Source: an uncultured Caulobacterales bacterium (GTDB lineage: Bacteria; Pseudomonadota; Alphaproteobacteria; Caulobacterales; Maricaulaceae). Taken from it: a stretch of DNA of 64,000 bases. Of the stretch, positions 13,839 to 23,236 are shown one piece after another. Where the stretch lies: assembly GCA_947503715.1 (NCBI GenBank), contig CANNER010000005.1:18268-82267 (forward strand), read 5' to 3'. The notes under the pieces are model-generated. The model was not told the DNA's origin. It saw only the letters and a list, made by a program, of their open reading frames with translations, and ran no database searches. A program made the position numbers and the translations under genes. Position 1 is the stretch's first letter. The number at the start of each line of letters is the position of its first letter.

Positions 13839-15425
13839 ATGAAGAAGAATGTTGCCATCGGATTCCTCGGAATCAACTTAGATAATGGTAAAGGTGCCGG
13901 GCGTTGGGAGCGCTGGAGGCCTACAGTTGATCTTTGCCGTCAAGATGATTTCATCATCCATCGCTTTGAACTGCTCGTTGATCCCAAACACATGGCTATA
14001 GCAGAGCAGGTGGAAGCAGATATCGCGCTGGTCTCACCGAACACGACGGTCGTCATCAATGAAATGGAGGTCCATAACCCTTGGGATTTAGAGGAGGTCT
14101 ATGAAGCGCTCTTCGATTTCACCGACCTTTATCGATTCAATACTCAAGAGGAAGATTACCTGCTTCACATTACGACAGGCACGCATGTTGCGCAGATTTG
14201 TCTCTTCCTTCTAAATGAAGCGAGATATCTACCTGGGAAAATACTTCAACTCTCTCCGCCGCGCAAGAAAGATAAGACAGGACCAGGTAAGGTCTCCGTT
14301 ATCGACCTGGATCTTTCAAAATATGATCGTCTAGCAGATCGGTTTGAGACAGAGCGTCAAACGGATACGTCATTTTTGAAGTCTGGAATTCCAACACGTA
14401 ACCTAGCCTTTAACACGATGATTGACGAAATCGAACAAGTTGCCATTCGGACGACCAACCCAGTCTTGATTTCCGGTCCGACAGGTGCAGGCAAGTCTCA
14501 TCTCGCGAAACGCATTTTCGAGCTCAAAAAACGCCGACATCAAGTTGAGGGTGACTTCATAAGCGTGAACTGCGCGACCCTTCGCGGGGACACGGCCATG
14601 TCGACCCTGTTCGGTCACAAGCGCGGGGCTTATGCTGGAGCCATCAAAGATAGAGCAGGTTTGTTGCGCATGGCGCATAAGGGTCTCATTTTCTTAGACG
14701 AGATTGAAGCGTTAGGTTTGGACGAACAAGCCATGATCCTTAGCGCACTCGAAGATCAAAAATTCTATCCAGTTGGCGGGGACCAAGAAGTCAAAAGTGA
14801 GTTCCAGCTTATCGCGGGCACTACAACGGATTTGGTTGAGCTTGTTGCGAAGGGTGAGTTTCGTGAAGACTTACTAGCGCGGATAAATATGTGGAGCTAC
14901 ACCCTTCCTGGCCTGAAAGACCGTCGTGAGGACATCGAGCCCAATTTGAACTATGAGCTCACCAAGTTCAGCTCTCAAAATAATCGTAAGATGACCCTAA
15001 ATGCCGAAGCAAGAAAAGCATATCTGAACTACGCGTTGTCGTCCGAAGCTAGATGGGCGGCTAATTTCCGCGATCTCGCGGCGTCGGTAACCCGCCTTTG
15101 TACATTTGCAGATGGATCACGCATTCAGCTGGAAAGCGTCGAGCGTGAAATTGAACGATTGCAAAAAGGATGGCGACTGAAGTCCGGAAACTCCACCGAG
15201 GAGACTTTGCTGTCCGTGATGAGTCAAACTCAGCTAAGCGTGATTGATCCGTTTGATCGTCCATCATTGGCCAATACCATCATCGTTTGTCGTCAATCCG
15301 ACAGTCTCAGTGATGCTGGACGAAAACTGTTCGCCATATCTCGAGAGAATAGAAAATCTAAGAACGACGCGGACCGCCTTAAAAAGTATCTCGCGAAATA
15401 TGATGTGAGTTGGGCGGATATTTAA
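13839..15425 (+). CDS. rtcR: RtcR, CARF-domain sigma-54 activator of RNA repair
   Basis: Transcription activator of 528 residues, co-linear with E. coli RtcR. The N-terminal ligand-sensing domain (about 1-180) includes HITTGTHVAQICLFLLNEAR and is a CARF-type fold thought to bind RNA-end or cyclic-oligonucleotide signals. The AAA+ domain has Walker A GPTGAGKSHLAK, the sigma-54 contact loop written GAYAGA rather than GAFTGA, and Walker B LIFLDEIEALG. The C terminus is a helix-turn-helix (LSDAGRKLFAISREN). No ribosome site precedes ATG 13839, but a TATAAT box lies 12 bases upstream, so the message may be nearly leaderless. Divergent from rsr. Confidence 0.93.
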   Translation: MKKNVAIGFLGINLDNGKGAGRWERWRPTVDLCRQDDFIIHRFELLVDPKHMAIAEQVEADIALVSPNTTVVINEMEVHNPWDLEEVYEALFDFTDLYRFNTQEEDYLLHITTGTHVAQICLFLLNEARYLPGKILQLSPPRKKDKTGPGKVSVIDLDLSKYDRLADRFETERQTDTSFLKSGIPTRNLAFNTMIDEIEQVAIRTTNPVLISGPTGAGKSHLAKRIFELKKRRHQVEGDFISVNCATLRGDTAMSTLFGHKRGAYAGAIKDRAGLLRMAHKGLIFLDEIEALGLDEQAMILSALEDQKFYPVGGDQEVKSEFQLIAGTTTDLVELVAKGEFREDLLARINMWSYTLPGLKDRREDIEPNLNYELTKFSSQNNRKMTLNAEARKAYLNYALSSEARWAANFRDLAASVTRLCTFADGSRIQLESVEREIERLQKGWRLKSGNSTEETLLSVMSQTQLSVIDPFDRPSLANTIIVCRQSDSLSDAGRKLFAISRENRKSKNDADRLKKYLAKYDVSWADI

Positions 15426-15469
15426 GGCTCTATACTTATCAATCTGTCTGGGAGCATTGATAATGTTGC

Positions 15470-15495
15470 CCTACATTTTGCCCTGAAAATTGCCC
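15470..15495 (+). repeat. Tandem repeats at right end of island A (putative arm sites)
   Basis: CCTACATTTTGC then CCTGAAAATTGC then CC, a 12-bp period, 65 bases before the att copy. They match the repeats at 3684-3712 and 23148-23173. The rest of 15426-15559 shows nothing else I can name. Confidence 0.5.
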
Positions 15496-15559
15496 GACAA
15501 ATAACTTGTGTTAGGTCGTAACTTATTGTAATAATTAAATTTATTGGAGCATGCTGCAC

Positions 15560-15575
15560 CCTTTCACCCGCACCA
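15560..15575 (+). other. Shared att site: right end of island A, left end of island B
   Basis: CCTTTCACCCGCACCA is identical to the last 16 bases of tRNA-Leu (3576-3591). Only the tRNA tail is present, with no tRNA body, so this is an attachment remnant. Confidence 0.85.
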
Positions 15576-15590
15576 TTCTCCTAAGGGTTC

Positions 15591-16407
15591 ACTTATTGCC
15601 CTGCAGTAGATTTAGCGGATAAGGCTGACCTCTCAGATCTTATTGACCGCTTAAAAGATGTAGTGCCCAGCAAAACACCTATAACACTTGAGGTTCAACA
15701 AGACGCTGATGCATTCGCATGAGCGGCAACATAGATATGCGCGAGATCGGATGTGAGCGTGGGCGTAAGGTATAGCAGCGTTGGGCCGCAAGGTTCATCC
15801 GACCAGCGGTTCCGAGCCGCTGAGCGGCAATAGTGCGAACCGCGACTTGGGGAATCTATGGAAGCTTTATCGCCGTTACTTTGAACACATTGGTGAAGGG
15901 GACAGGCCGAATCCGTTTCATAATTTCCGGTATCAGATGTAAAATTAGGGAACACAAAACCATTCTCCAGCGATTGTGTGCAGACTCGCATTTTTGAGCC
16001 AAATGTCCTGAAGGGTTTATACCGAGAGGCCGCTTTGCTTTGCGCTTATGGAGACCGGCTGCCGTCCAGGCGAGCTGAGCAATATTCCTCCTGAGAATAT
16101 TTGCCTCGATTCAGATATACCGCATATTCGCATTCGGTCGACAAAAGAGCGAAAGCTCAAATCTAAGGAGTTGATCCGCAACATTCCGTTTGTGGCCCTC
16201 AGTCTGGAAGTTATGAAACTGACCCAGAATGGATTTTCGCATTATAGTGAGAGAGGCTACCTGCTTTCACAATCGCTGATGAAGGCGTTCAAGGCCCGCA
16301 AACTTATGCCGTCAGACAATCATCGAATTTATAGTTTCCGCCATAGCTTTGAGAGCCGGATGCGAGAAGCAGGAATAGACTTTGGTTTGCGCTGCACATC
16401 GTTGTAA
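15591..16407 (+). pseudogene. Decayed tyrosine recombinase of island B
   Basis: Homologous to the integrase at 3728-5104 but broken. About 15600-15720 encodes DLADKADLSDLIDRLKDVVP-like sequence. Frameshifts and stops follow through 16040. From 16048 a 119-codon frame resumes with METGCRPGELSNIPPENICL and IYSFRHSFESRMREAGIDFG. It ends abruptly after GLRCTSL, losing the last catalytic His and Tyr. The 5' third is missing. Confidence 0.88.
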
Positions 16408-16470
16408 GTATGCACACGCGTCGCTTGAATGTGCACACTAAGTTTCATTTCCCCTATATTTTATGGTGCT
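16393..16470 (+). repeat. Palindrome-bounded element, partial copy 4
   Basis: GCACATCGTTGTAAGTATGCACACGCG and a following TGTGCACAC box, then CCCCTATATTTTATGGTGCTT, match copy 1 (5295-5375, plus strand) closely. The copy starts exactly where the integrase remnant ends, at a GCAC word common to both parent sequences, so a deletion joined the integrase to the middle of the element. Confidence 0.6.
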
Positions 16471-16539
16471 TCGCGATTTGCGCAACGTTCTATTTATTAA
16501 CTAACTTAATAAAATTCGCCAGCTGTAGAAAATGGAGTC

Positions 16540-19500
16540 TTATGGACTTCCAACACGCTCTAATACGCTATCATAGTTATCCCATAACTGAGATAGCGGG
16601 ACGAGAATAACGGTCCATCCAAAGGCTTCGAGAATATCGGCACGGGCCGTGTATGTCTCCACAACATCATTGCTGCGATATCTTTCGGGCGTGTCAAAAA
16701 GAAGTGCGGTGCGGGCCGAACCGTTAGGTCCGGATAACGCCAGATCGACCGTGAAAAACGATAAGCCAACATTGCGATCTACCTGCCAACCGTATTGTTT
16801 GAGATCGGCCTCTAGCTTATCAAAAGTAGCGTCAGTAGGTTTAGATGTGTCGCGATCGGGTCCTCTCTGCATGGCAATTCGAGAAAGCGCAGAATGGGCC
16901 GCCTCTGTCTGCCCGACTGAAAGCGCTTCTGCATAACGAAGGTATGTTTTTAGCGCATTGGCACCGAAATTATAGTCATTGGTTATGGCTGAACTTTGGA
17001 TAGAAGAGACAACCATCATTGCGGTTTTTGACCGTGAGAAGATAACGTTCAAACGCTTCTCTCCGCCTGCCTTATTGATAGGGCCAAAATTCATCCGCAT
17101 TTTACCTGAGGCAGCGGGCGCGTAACATATTGAGAGTATGATTATATCACGTTCGTCGCCCTGTACATTCTCCAAATTCTTGACAAATAGACCGATATAT
17201 TCCCCGTCTTCTTCTCGCTCTCGTTCGGCTTCCAAGAGGTTTTCGAAGGCCGTATCTGTACTCGCTAAATTGTCCAAGGCTCGGTCTATCTCGCCCTGTT
17301 GAGCTTCAGAGAAGGCGACAATACCAAAGGTTCTTCTGGTCCCGGCTTTGGCTTGATCTGTCAGAAGAGTCCTTAACAGGGTCGCTATATATCGCGCCTC
17401 ATTTGCATTCTTTCGATCCGTATAAACACCTGAAGGGATGTGGTGAAAACTGATGGGGCGAGCGAGGATATCTTCGGAGGATACGGGTAGAATTTCAACG
17501 TCCTCGACGACGATGGGTGCGCGTTTTTCTGAGCGTCTGACGGATGGAATTGTGAGCAGACGAGTGCCGTAAAACGCAGCATTGGAAAAACCGATAAGCT
17601 CTTCAGATCTTGAGCGATAATGCCAACCCAGCAAGGTCGAGGGAAGATGTTCTGCGGCTAATGTAAGAAAGCTGTCTTGGTTGAGTTCGAAATCAACATC
17701 GACATCTTCCGCAGCTTCATCAAAGTCTTCTTCTCCGCCGCTAGAATTAAAGAAATTGGTAGGCGGGAGCTGTTTCTCATCGCCGACAATAATGGCTTGC
17801 GGAGCGCGCAACACGGTTGGGATCGCGTCCTCGACAGGTATTTGCGACGCTTCATCAAAGATAACTACATCGAACAGCCTTCCTGATAATGGTAATACAT
17901 CTGCAACGGAAAGGGGGCTCATCATCCAAATAGGTTTAATAGTCGGAAGTACGGAACCTGCAGGGCCTGCGAGCAACTCCCGAGGTGATCGATAGGCGCG
18001 TGTTTTGCCGAACTCATGTTCAAGAGCACGTAGGCCCTTGTTGACGGCTGATTTACGCTTACGTTCCATTTGAGACAGGTCGCGATCAGGTGTATTTTTC
18101 AAAGCTGTCAACGCGTGGAAGCTGTCAATCGAACGGCGTAAAATAAGCTGTGCGTTCAAGCTATAGAGCTGTGTTTGATGGCCTCTAATTCGTTCACGGA
18201 TATCATTTAATGCGTCTGAATCGACATTTAGGAGGCCCGATGCGGCCGTGAGGCTACGCTCCACCGTATCAGCCATGATTGCGGTTTCTAATTGCTCAGG
18301 CTCCAGCTCGCTTTCGCGCAGCGTCCGCCAAATTGAACGTGGCGCATTTTTAAGAGCTAGGGCTGCGGGTTGAATATCTCGCAAGCGGCGATTTGCTTCG
18401 GAGAGATCTGTCAGCTCTGTTGCGAGCTGCTGAACCGGTATATTATCTACACCTTCAAAGCTGAGTTTTAGGCGCTTATCTGTCTCACCCAAGGTCTCAT
18501 AAAGTGCGCTTAAGTCTTTGATTCCGTCTCTTGTTGAGGTCGGGTTACTTGAAACAACATTCCAAAGTGGAAGCGCAGCATTACCTTCTGCTGGTGTGAG
18601 GGAGTCGCGTTCGTGTAGAAGTCCCGACAATTGATCTGCGCTCTCATATCCAAATCGTCGCGTCAGCTGCCTTGACGCGTTTTCTAAAACTTCTACGGCT
18701 TCGTGTTCCAGTTTTAGATCCGTCAATAAATCGCGGATCCGCGGTTTTACAGAGAGGCTGCCTTCATCTATAGAGCTCAAGACAAGCTTTTTTGTTCTTC
18801 TCCAATCGCCAGACAGGAAAGCTAAAATCTTACCTTCTTTTTGCTCGGCCAAAGCCAAAGCGTTTCGCGTGTCGCGCGGCGATAACTTATTGGTCCATAT
18901 TTTAGTATCTTTGTGCGCCTGGCTGACTTTGTGCTTTAAGTCCTCTAGTTCGCGCAGTCCGTTTATCCATTGCAGAAATTCTGAACTACCGGGCTTAAAT
19001 ACACCTTCCATGCCGACCTCAAAACAGGGGCTTAGACGATGGGCGAGCGTAATCTGTGCGCGCATCTCATCAAGACTTGCCACATCAATCTCAGCAGTCC
19101 TCATAAGTTTCGCTGACCCGTCTGAAAGGCGAGACACTAAAGGCAAAAGTGCCTGCGCTTCATTTGGGAGAGTTTCAGACATATCATTGGCGAACCAAAC
19201 GCTGGTGCGGATCAACCGCTCCGATGCTTTTGAAAACACCTCTTCACCCGTCAGTCGACGCACTGCAGCAGAAAGCCCTCGAGCCGCAACGGCGTGTTTT
19301 TGCCAGTCTGATAAATCAGGAAAGGCGATATCCAGAGGTAAAGACTTCGCATTATTAAGGGCCAGGGTTTCTGCCAGAATATCATGTAAAGGTGCGTCGG
19401 TCCCCAGCGCTGATTTGGAAAGTGTATCGGTTAGGCGATGCAAATCAGACAAAGCTGTCCTTACGCCTTCAATTTGCCAAGATCGTGATTTTTCTATTTC

Positions 19501-21735
19501 GGACAGCGTTGGAACAGTTTTGTCTTTTGTCCAGTCTTCATAGATGCCCGACAGCTCGGCGATAAACTCCCGTTTACTTTCTTGTGCGTCATGTACCAAC
19601 GCACAGAGGGATTCTAAGTTTGCACCTCGCAAGCGGTTATAGACCACATCGAGGGCAGCGCGTTTTTCGCAAACGAAGAGCACGCGTTTATTTTGGCTGA
19701 CGGCTTCGGCCAACAGGTTGGCGATAGTCTGGGATTTCCCTGTACCGGGTGGACCTTGAATGACGTAGGATTGAGGCGCCCGGAGTTGCGCGATGGAGCG
19801 CGCCTGTGTCGGGTCTTGCGCCATGATAGGGAAGCGTTTTTCAAGCGGAGCTGACTCGACGGTGGCAACTTCAGGGCGTGCAGCGTCAGTGAAAAAGCGG
19901 GTGAACAAACTCTCCGCCTCGCTTTCACCGCGCAGGACGGCGTCATAATCCCGAACGAGACTCATTTTACGATAATTGAAATTCGCAAGCGTTACGGCGC
20001 ATAGATCGAAGGACCAGTCATATCGGGATGCGTCTTCATCTATTTGTTGGAATTGCGTGACTTTCTTCTCACGAACCTTCGCCTTGTCATTATTTTCGAC
20101 AGCGTTGTAGAGTTGGGGTTTAGGTGCACCGAAAATGTCGCGCGTCGGAGCTTCGGCCAGCGCCACATATTCTCTGAACATTTGGACGCCCAGCGGGGCG
20201 TAGCTCTTTCGTTCATAACTATAGCTGAGGGAGCCGCGGGACCTGACACCACGTGTGCGGTGCGCGCGGCGTTTATTGAACTTGTCCAAGCGGCGGCGAA
20301 CAGTACGGTGTAGCAGGCGAAGTTTGGGTTTATCTGCAAATGAAAGAGACACACCCGGCTCACTTGCCATGATTTGATTTTGTAAGGTTTCGTGCAAACT
20401 CTGCAGGGCGGAAGGTTCCGCTAAATCAACAAAATCAGGCAACTTAATGCCGTAGAGTTGGTCGAGAATAAAGGAGAGGGCAGGATTTATTTCTGCTTTC
20501 GTATCGCTTAGCGAAAGTGTGTAGGCATCCTTAACGCCCTTGCGGCGTTTCAATTCCACTCGCATCAATAGCAAAGGTGAGGAAATCGACTCCGAAGGCG
20601 CATTTTTCAGGTCGCGCCACTTGAGGAAAACTGGAACAAGGCGTAGGGGCGAGCCGCCGAATTCACGTTCATCCCGTGCTGCGCTTGATCGCAGCTTTGC
20701 GAGAACAGAGGGCGTGAATGCCATTTCTTCGAAGCGAATATATTCTGATAATTTGACTTCATCGCCATTAAGGAGGCGTTGGAAAGGTCGCGTTTTCGCG
20801 GTGAACAAATCTTCGGGCTTAATAGCGGAAATGTTAAGGACCAAGGGAACGGAGGTTTCCGTCAAGTTCAATTCTGTTGAAACCCGCCGATGGTAAATGA
20901 GACGATTTCGGCGTGTCAGATCATAAAGTCTTGCGCGCAACCGTTTCAGTAATCGTGTCCTGGCGTCATCGGCTTTGTCTGAATGAAACCCCTTGATGCC
21001 GCCCAAATCAAGATCAACGACAGATCCGATCTGGCGATGGTTCTCCAAGGCTGTAATCAAGACGCCGATGTCTTGTACACGTTCCTCGCGTCGCAATGCG
21101 GTCATGCGCTCGATGGCGCGGCACAACACCGGATGGAGGCGATTGTTGAGAGTTGACAGGTCTTTGCGCTGCGTGACAAAGCGCTCAAGTTCTCCACGAT
21201 CTCTGAAATCGAGTTGTGTGGCCAGCGCGGCGGCTATCATACCGACAAGGAAAATATCTGTGACGGGGTCTTGGTGGCCCTGACGGATTTCCCATGATTG
21301 AAAATGCGTTAAAAACCGAGGCTTGGCGTCTTTTTGGACGGTCTCATCCTCTGCGTCGCGAACATCATGGTCGCGTATATCTGCTCCAGTTGTGTCATCT
21401 GAAGTGATAGATACTTCTTCGACAACATCAATCGCGCCTTTTGCGTTGATTGGCCTAGAGCGGACCCGATGGGATTGGTTTTCGATAGGTTTCGCATCGG
21501 CATTAGAGAACCATAGACGACCATTTGCAACTTGGAGGTTTTCAATTTGGGCGAGGGGACCGACCTTCCCCTCTTTATGAAGTTCATCCAGTTGAGACAT
21601 AAGCGGGAGAATGGCTGACAAGACGTCCTCTGTTCCGACACTCGCCAGTTCACGCCATTCAACCAGAAAAGTATTTAAATCCTGAGAGTCTTTGAAGTTT
21701 GCTTCTGCAGCTGCAGTGTATATGTCGTCGGTCAT
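16540..21735 (-). CDS. Large DUF4011-type SF1 helicase with Vsr-like C terminus (Hhe-like)
   Basis: Very large protein of 1731 residues, probably a defence helicase-nuclease. A DUF4011-like block (RARLYDLTRRNRLIYHRR) lies near residue 275. Helicase motif I is IQGPPGTGKSQTIANLL near 655, motif II VVIFDEASQIPVEDAI near 1295, then GDEKQLPPTNFF. The C-terminal helicase motifs read NVQGDERDIIILS and NVIFSRSKTAMMVV. The last 110 residues (DLKQYGWQVDRNVGLSFF, then RADILEAFGWTVILV) resemble a Vsr/restriction-like fold. This order matches the DUF4011-helicase-Vsr proteins described as single-gene defences (hhe). Its start overlaps the stop of the upstream M48 peptidase by 4 bases, so both are co-translated. 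Confidence 0.82.
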   Translation of the reverse strand: MTDDIYTAAAEANFKDSQDLNTFLVEWRELASVGTEDVLSAILPLMSQLDELHKEGKVGPLAQIENLQVANGRLWFSNADAKPIENQSHRVRSRPINAKGAIDVVEEVSITSDDTTGADIRDHDVRDAEDETVQKDAKPRFLTHFQSWEIRQGHQDPVTDIFLVGMIAAALATQLDFRDRGELERFVTQRKDLSTLNNRLHPVLCRAIERMTALRREERVQDIGVLITALENHRQIGSVVDLDLGGIKGFHSDKADDARTRLLKRLRARLYDLTRRNRLIYHRRVSTELNLTETSVPLVLNISAIKPEDLFTAKTRPFQRLLNGDEVKLSEYIRFEEMAFTPSVLAKLRSSAARDEREFGGSPLRLVPVFLKWRDLKNAPSESISSPLLLMRVELKRRKGVKDAYTLSLSDTKAEINPALSFILDQLYGIKLPDFVDLAEPSALQSLHETLQNQIMASEPGVSLSFADKPKLRLLHRTVRRRLDKFNKRRAHRTRGVRSRGSLSYSYERKSYAPLGVQMFREYVALAEAPTRDIFGAPKPQLYNAVENNDKAKVREKKVTQFQQIDEDASRYDWSFDLCAVTLANFNYRKMSLVRDYDAVLRGESEAESLFTRFFTDAARPEVATVESAPLEKRFPIMAQDPTQARSIAQLRAPQSYVIQGPPGTGKSQTIANLLAEAVSQNKRVLFVCEKRAALDVVYNRLRGANLESLCALVHDAQESKREFIAELSGIYEDWTKDKTVPTLSEIEKSRSWQIEGVRTALSDLHRLTDTLSKSALGTDAPLHDILAETLALNNAKSLPLDIAFPDLSDWQKHAVAARGLSAAVRRLTGEEVFSKASERLIRTSVWFANDMSETLPNEAQALLPLVSRLSDGSAKLMRTAEIDVASLDEMRAQITLAHRLSPCFEVGMEGVFKPGSSEFLQWINGLRELEDLKHKVSQAHKDTKIWTNKLSPRDTRNALALAEQKEGKILAFLSGDWRRTKKLVLSSIDEGSLSVKPRIRDLLTDLKLEHEAVEVLENASRQLTRRFGYESADQLSGLLHERDSLTPAEGNAALPLWNVVSSNPTSTRDGIKDLSALYETLGETDKRLKLSFEGVDNIPVQQLATELTDLSEANRRLRDIQPAALALKNAPRSIWRTLRESELEPEQLETAIMADTVERSLTAASGLLNVDSDALNDIRERIRGHQTQLYSLNAQLILRRSIDSFHALTALKNTPDRDLSQMERKRKSAVNKGLRALEHEFGKTRAYRSPRELLAGPAGSVLPTIKPIWMMSPLSVADVLPLSGRLFDVVIFDEASQIPVEDAIPTVLRAPQAIIVGDEKQLPPTNFFNSSGGEEDFDEAAEDVDVDFELNQDSFLTLAAEHLPSTLLGWHYRSRSEELIGFSNAAFYGTRLLTIPSVRRSEKRAPIVVEDVEILPVSSEDILARPISFHHIPSGVYTDRKNANEARYIATLLRTLLTDQAKAGTRRTFGIVAFSEAQQGEIDRALDNLASTDTAFENLLEAEREREEDGEYIGLFVKNLENVQGDERDIIILSICYAPAASGKMRMNFGPINKAGGEKRLNVIFSRSKTAMMVVSSIQSSAITNDYNFGANALKTYLRYAEALSVGQTEAAHSALSRIAMQRGPDRDTSKPTDATFDKLEADLKQYGWQVDRNVGLSFFTVDLALSGPNGSARTALLFDTPERYRSNDVVETYTARADILEAFGWTVILVPLSQLWDNYDSVLERVGSP

Positions 21736-22949
21736 TCCGCCGCCTCAAGGAACGAGTCCGTCTTACGCAGAGTTGAAATATTGTTTTTTGAGAGCTTCAA
21801 ATCCTGCTTCAGGGCCGCGTTGAATATGTCAGTCATGTCAAGCCGATCGGCAAAATGCGTGGCTTCTATTAAGGGGCGGTCTTCCAAATCTGAGTCTACC
21901 GTCGCAAAATCGAGCAGCACATAAGCGAAAAATTCCTTCATGCTCTTGGGCAGCATTTTGACGGCCTTTATGACTTCGCTCTCAGGCGGCGTCGGCTTTT
22001 TTATGATGCCTTCAATATCAACGAAAAATCCTTGTGCATGTGCAACTAAGGTTTCTTTGTCGCGCCACGGATATTGCAGAAATACCGAAATTAGATTTTG
22101 AGTTAGTTCAGACAGCTTCTTTTGACCCAGTAAATCAAGTTGCTCCAGTGTTTGTGAGCCTTCGACCAAAGCAATCAATTTTTCCGTCGCTGTGTCGGGG
22201 TCGATGTCCCAATCGGCAAGCGCGCGAGCTCGGATAAATGTTTCAGGGTGAGACCAACCTTCAGAGCCTAATTGGACACCGTCCTTTACGGAGGCTGCCA
22301 AGGCCTCATCCGCTTGCTTTAAATAGGCTTTGGCTGACACATCCACGAGACCGGAGGTTACTCGGACGAGCGCACATATCGATGCCTCCAAGTTTTGCGA
22401 GGCGTATAGTCCGACGCGGTCCGAAAAAATTTCTTGGTAGAGACGAGACAGTCGGAAACTATGGCTATGCGCCGCCACTGATCCCGGTTCGCCGCATATC
22501 CAATCCAGCAATCGGTCGGCTGTTCCATATCGCGAGTTTTGACGCGTATTGTGAAGATGGTGAGCCATCTCGTGACCCAAAATAAAATCCAACTCCGTTT
22601 CGGATAGTGTCGAGAAGAGGTCGCCCGAAAATAAAATATGTACTTCATCAGGTTGGAAGATGAGTCCAGCATTCCGCAGATCTGAATTCATAGCTTGGTA
22701 GAGCGTGACGGGCAGTTCAATTCCTAAACGCGCAGCTACCTGCCGCGCTTGTTTATAAAGCTTGGCGTGCGACTCATCTTCCAAGCGGTAGCTATTCTTC
22801 AATAGATATAGCCGCTGCGCCTCATAGGCTTCTGATGTGAATGTGTCGCCTGAAAACCAATTCCACAGTTCAACCTCGTTTTCTTCGAGCAGGGTCGACA
22901 GCTTTTGATGGTAAGGAAGTGATGACGGGGGAGCAATTTCGGCGGGCAT
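21732..22949 (-). CDS. Soluble M48-family metallopeptidase
   Basis: 405 residues with the zinc motif HEMAH in FILGHEMAHHLHN near residue 135 and a downstream third-ligand candidate in LYQEIFSDRVGLY. Unlike HtpX-type M48 enzymes, no membrane segments or signal peptide are visible, so it should act in the cytoplasm. It is the first gene of a two-gene operon with the giant helicase (ATGA overlap). A protease partner could activate the nuclease or kill infected cells; that role is inference. Start ATG 22949 is the first Met of the frame; no strong ribosome site is obvious. Confidence 0.8.
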   Translation of the reverse strand: MPAEIAPPSSLPYHQKLSTLLEENEVELWNWFSGDTFTSEAYEAQRLYLLKNSYRLEDESHAKLYKQARQVAARLGIELPVTLYQAMNSDLRNAGLIFQPDEVHILFSGDLFSTLSETELDFILGHEMAHHLHNTRQNSRYGTADRLLDWICGEPGSVAAHSHSFRLSRLYQEIFSDRVGLYASQNLEASICALVRVTSGLVDVSAKAYLKQADEALAASVKDGVQLGSEGWSHPETFIRARALADWDIDPDTATEKLIALVEGSQTLEQLDLLGQKKLSELTQNLISVFLQYPWRDKETLVAHAQGFFVDIEGIIKKPTPPESEVIKAVKMLPKSMKEFFAYVLLDFATVDSDLEDRPLIEATHFADRLDMTDIFNAALKQDLKLSKNNISTLRKTDSFLEAAE

Positions 22950-23147
22950 TTTTATCCAAAAGGGTGCGGCTTTAATAGATTACTTATGCAACCTTATATT
23001 TTGAATGCAATCACTTGGATAAACTTTGTGCTGTGAGCCAACTTCAATAAAATCAATATGTCTTAAGATCGAGAAATTCTCAGAGGACTGGGCTTCATCA
23101 ACATACCTTATTTTTCCTAGCTTTTGCAGATACTGATTGAGGGGTGC

Positions 23148-23173
23148 CCTACATTTTGACCTATATTTTGGCC
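23148..23173 (+). repeat. Tandem repeats at right end of island B (putative arm sites)
   Basis: CCTACATTTTGA and CCTATATTTTGG follow at exact 12-bp spacing, then CC. Same family as the repeats at 3684-3712 and 15470-15495. Confidence 0.5.
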
Positions 23174-23236
23174 AAAAATGTCTTGTGAGACTCCTTAAGT
23201 TGTTGTGGTCGTGAACTAAAATAGAGTTTGTTGCAC

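Larger units (their letters stand above)
3592..15575. mobile_element. Island A: RNA-repair genomic island at tRNA-Leu
   Basis: Bounded on the left by the 3' end of tRNA-Leu (3576-3591) and on the right by an exact 16-bp copy of it (15560-15575). The first gene is a tyrosine recombinase facing away from the tRNA. Cargo: RNA ligase, HD-Pnk, RtcA, a Cys-rich protein, RtcB, five tRNAs, five Y RNA-like genes, Rsr and RtcR. Tandem 12-bp-period repeats lie near both ends. It looks like an integrative element that carries no visible conjugation genes. Confidence 0.85.
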
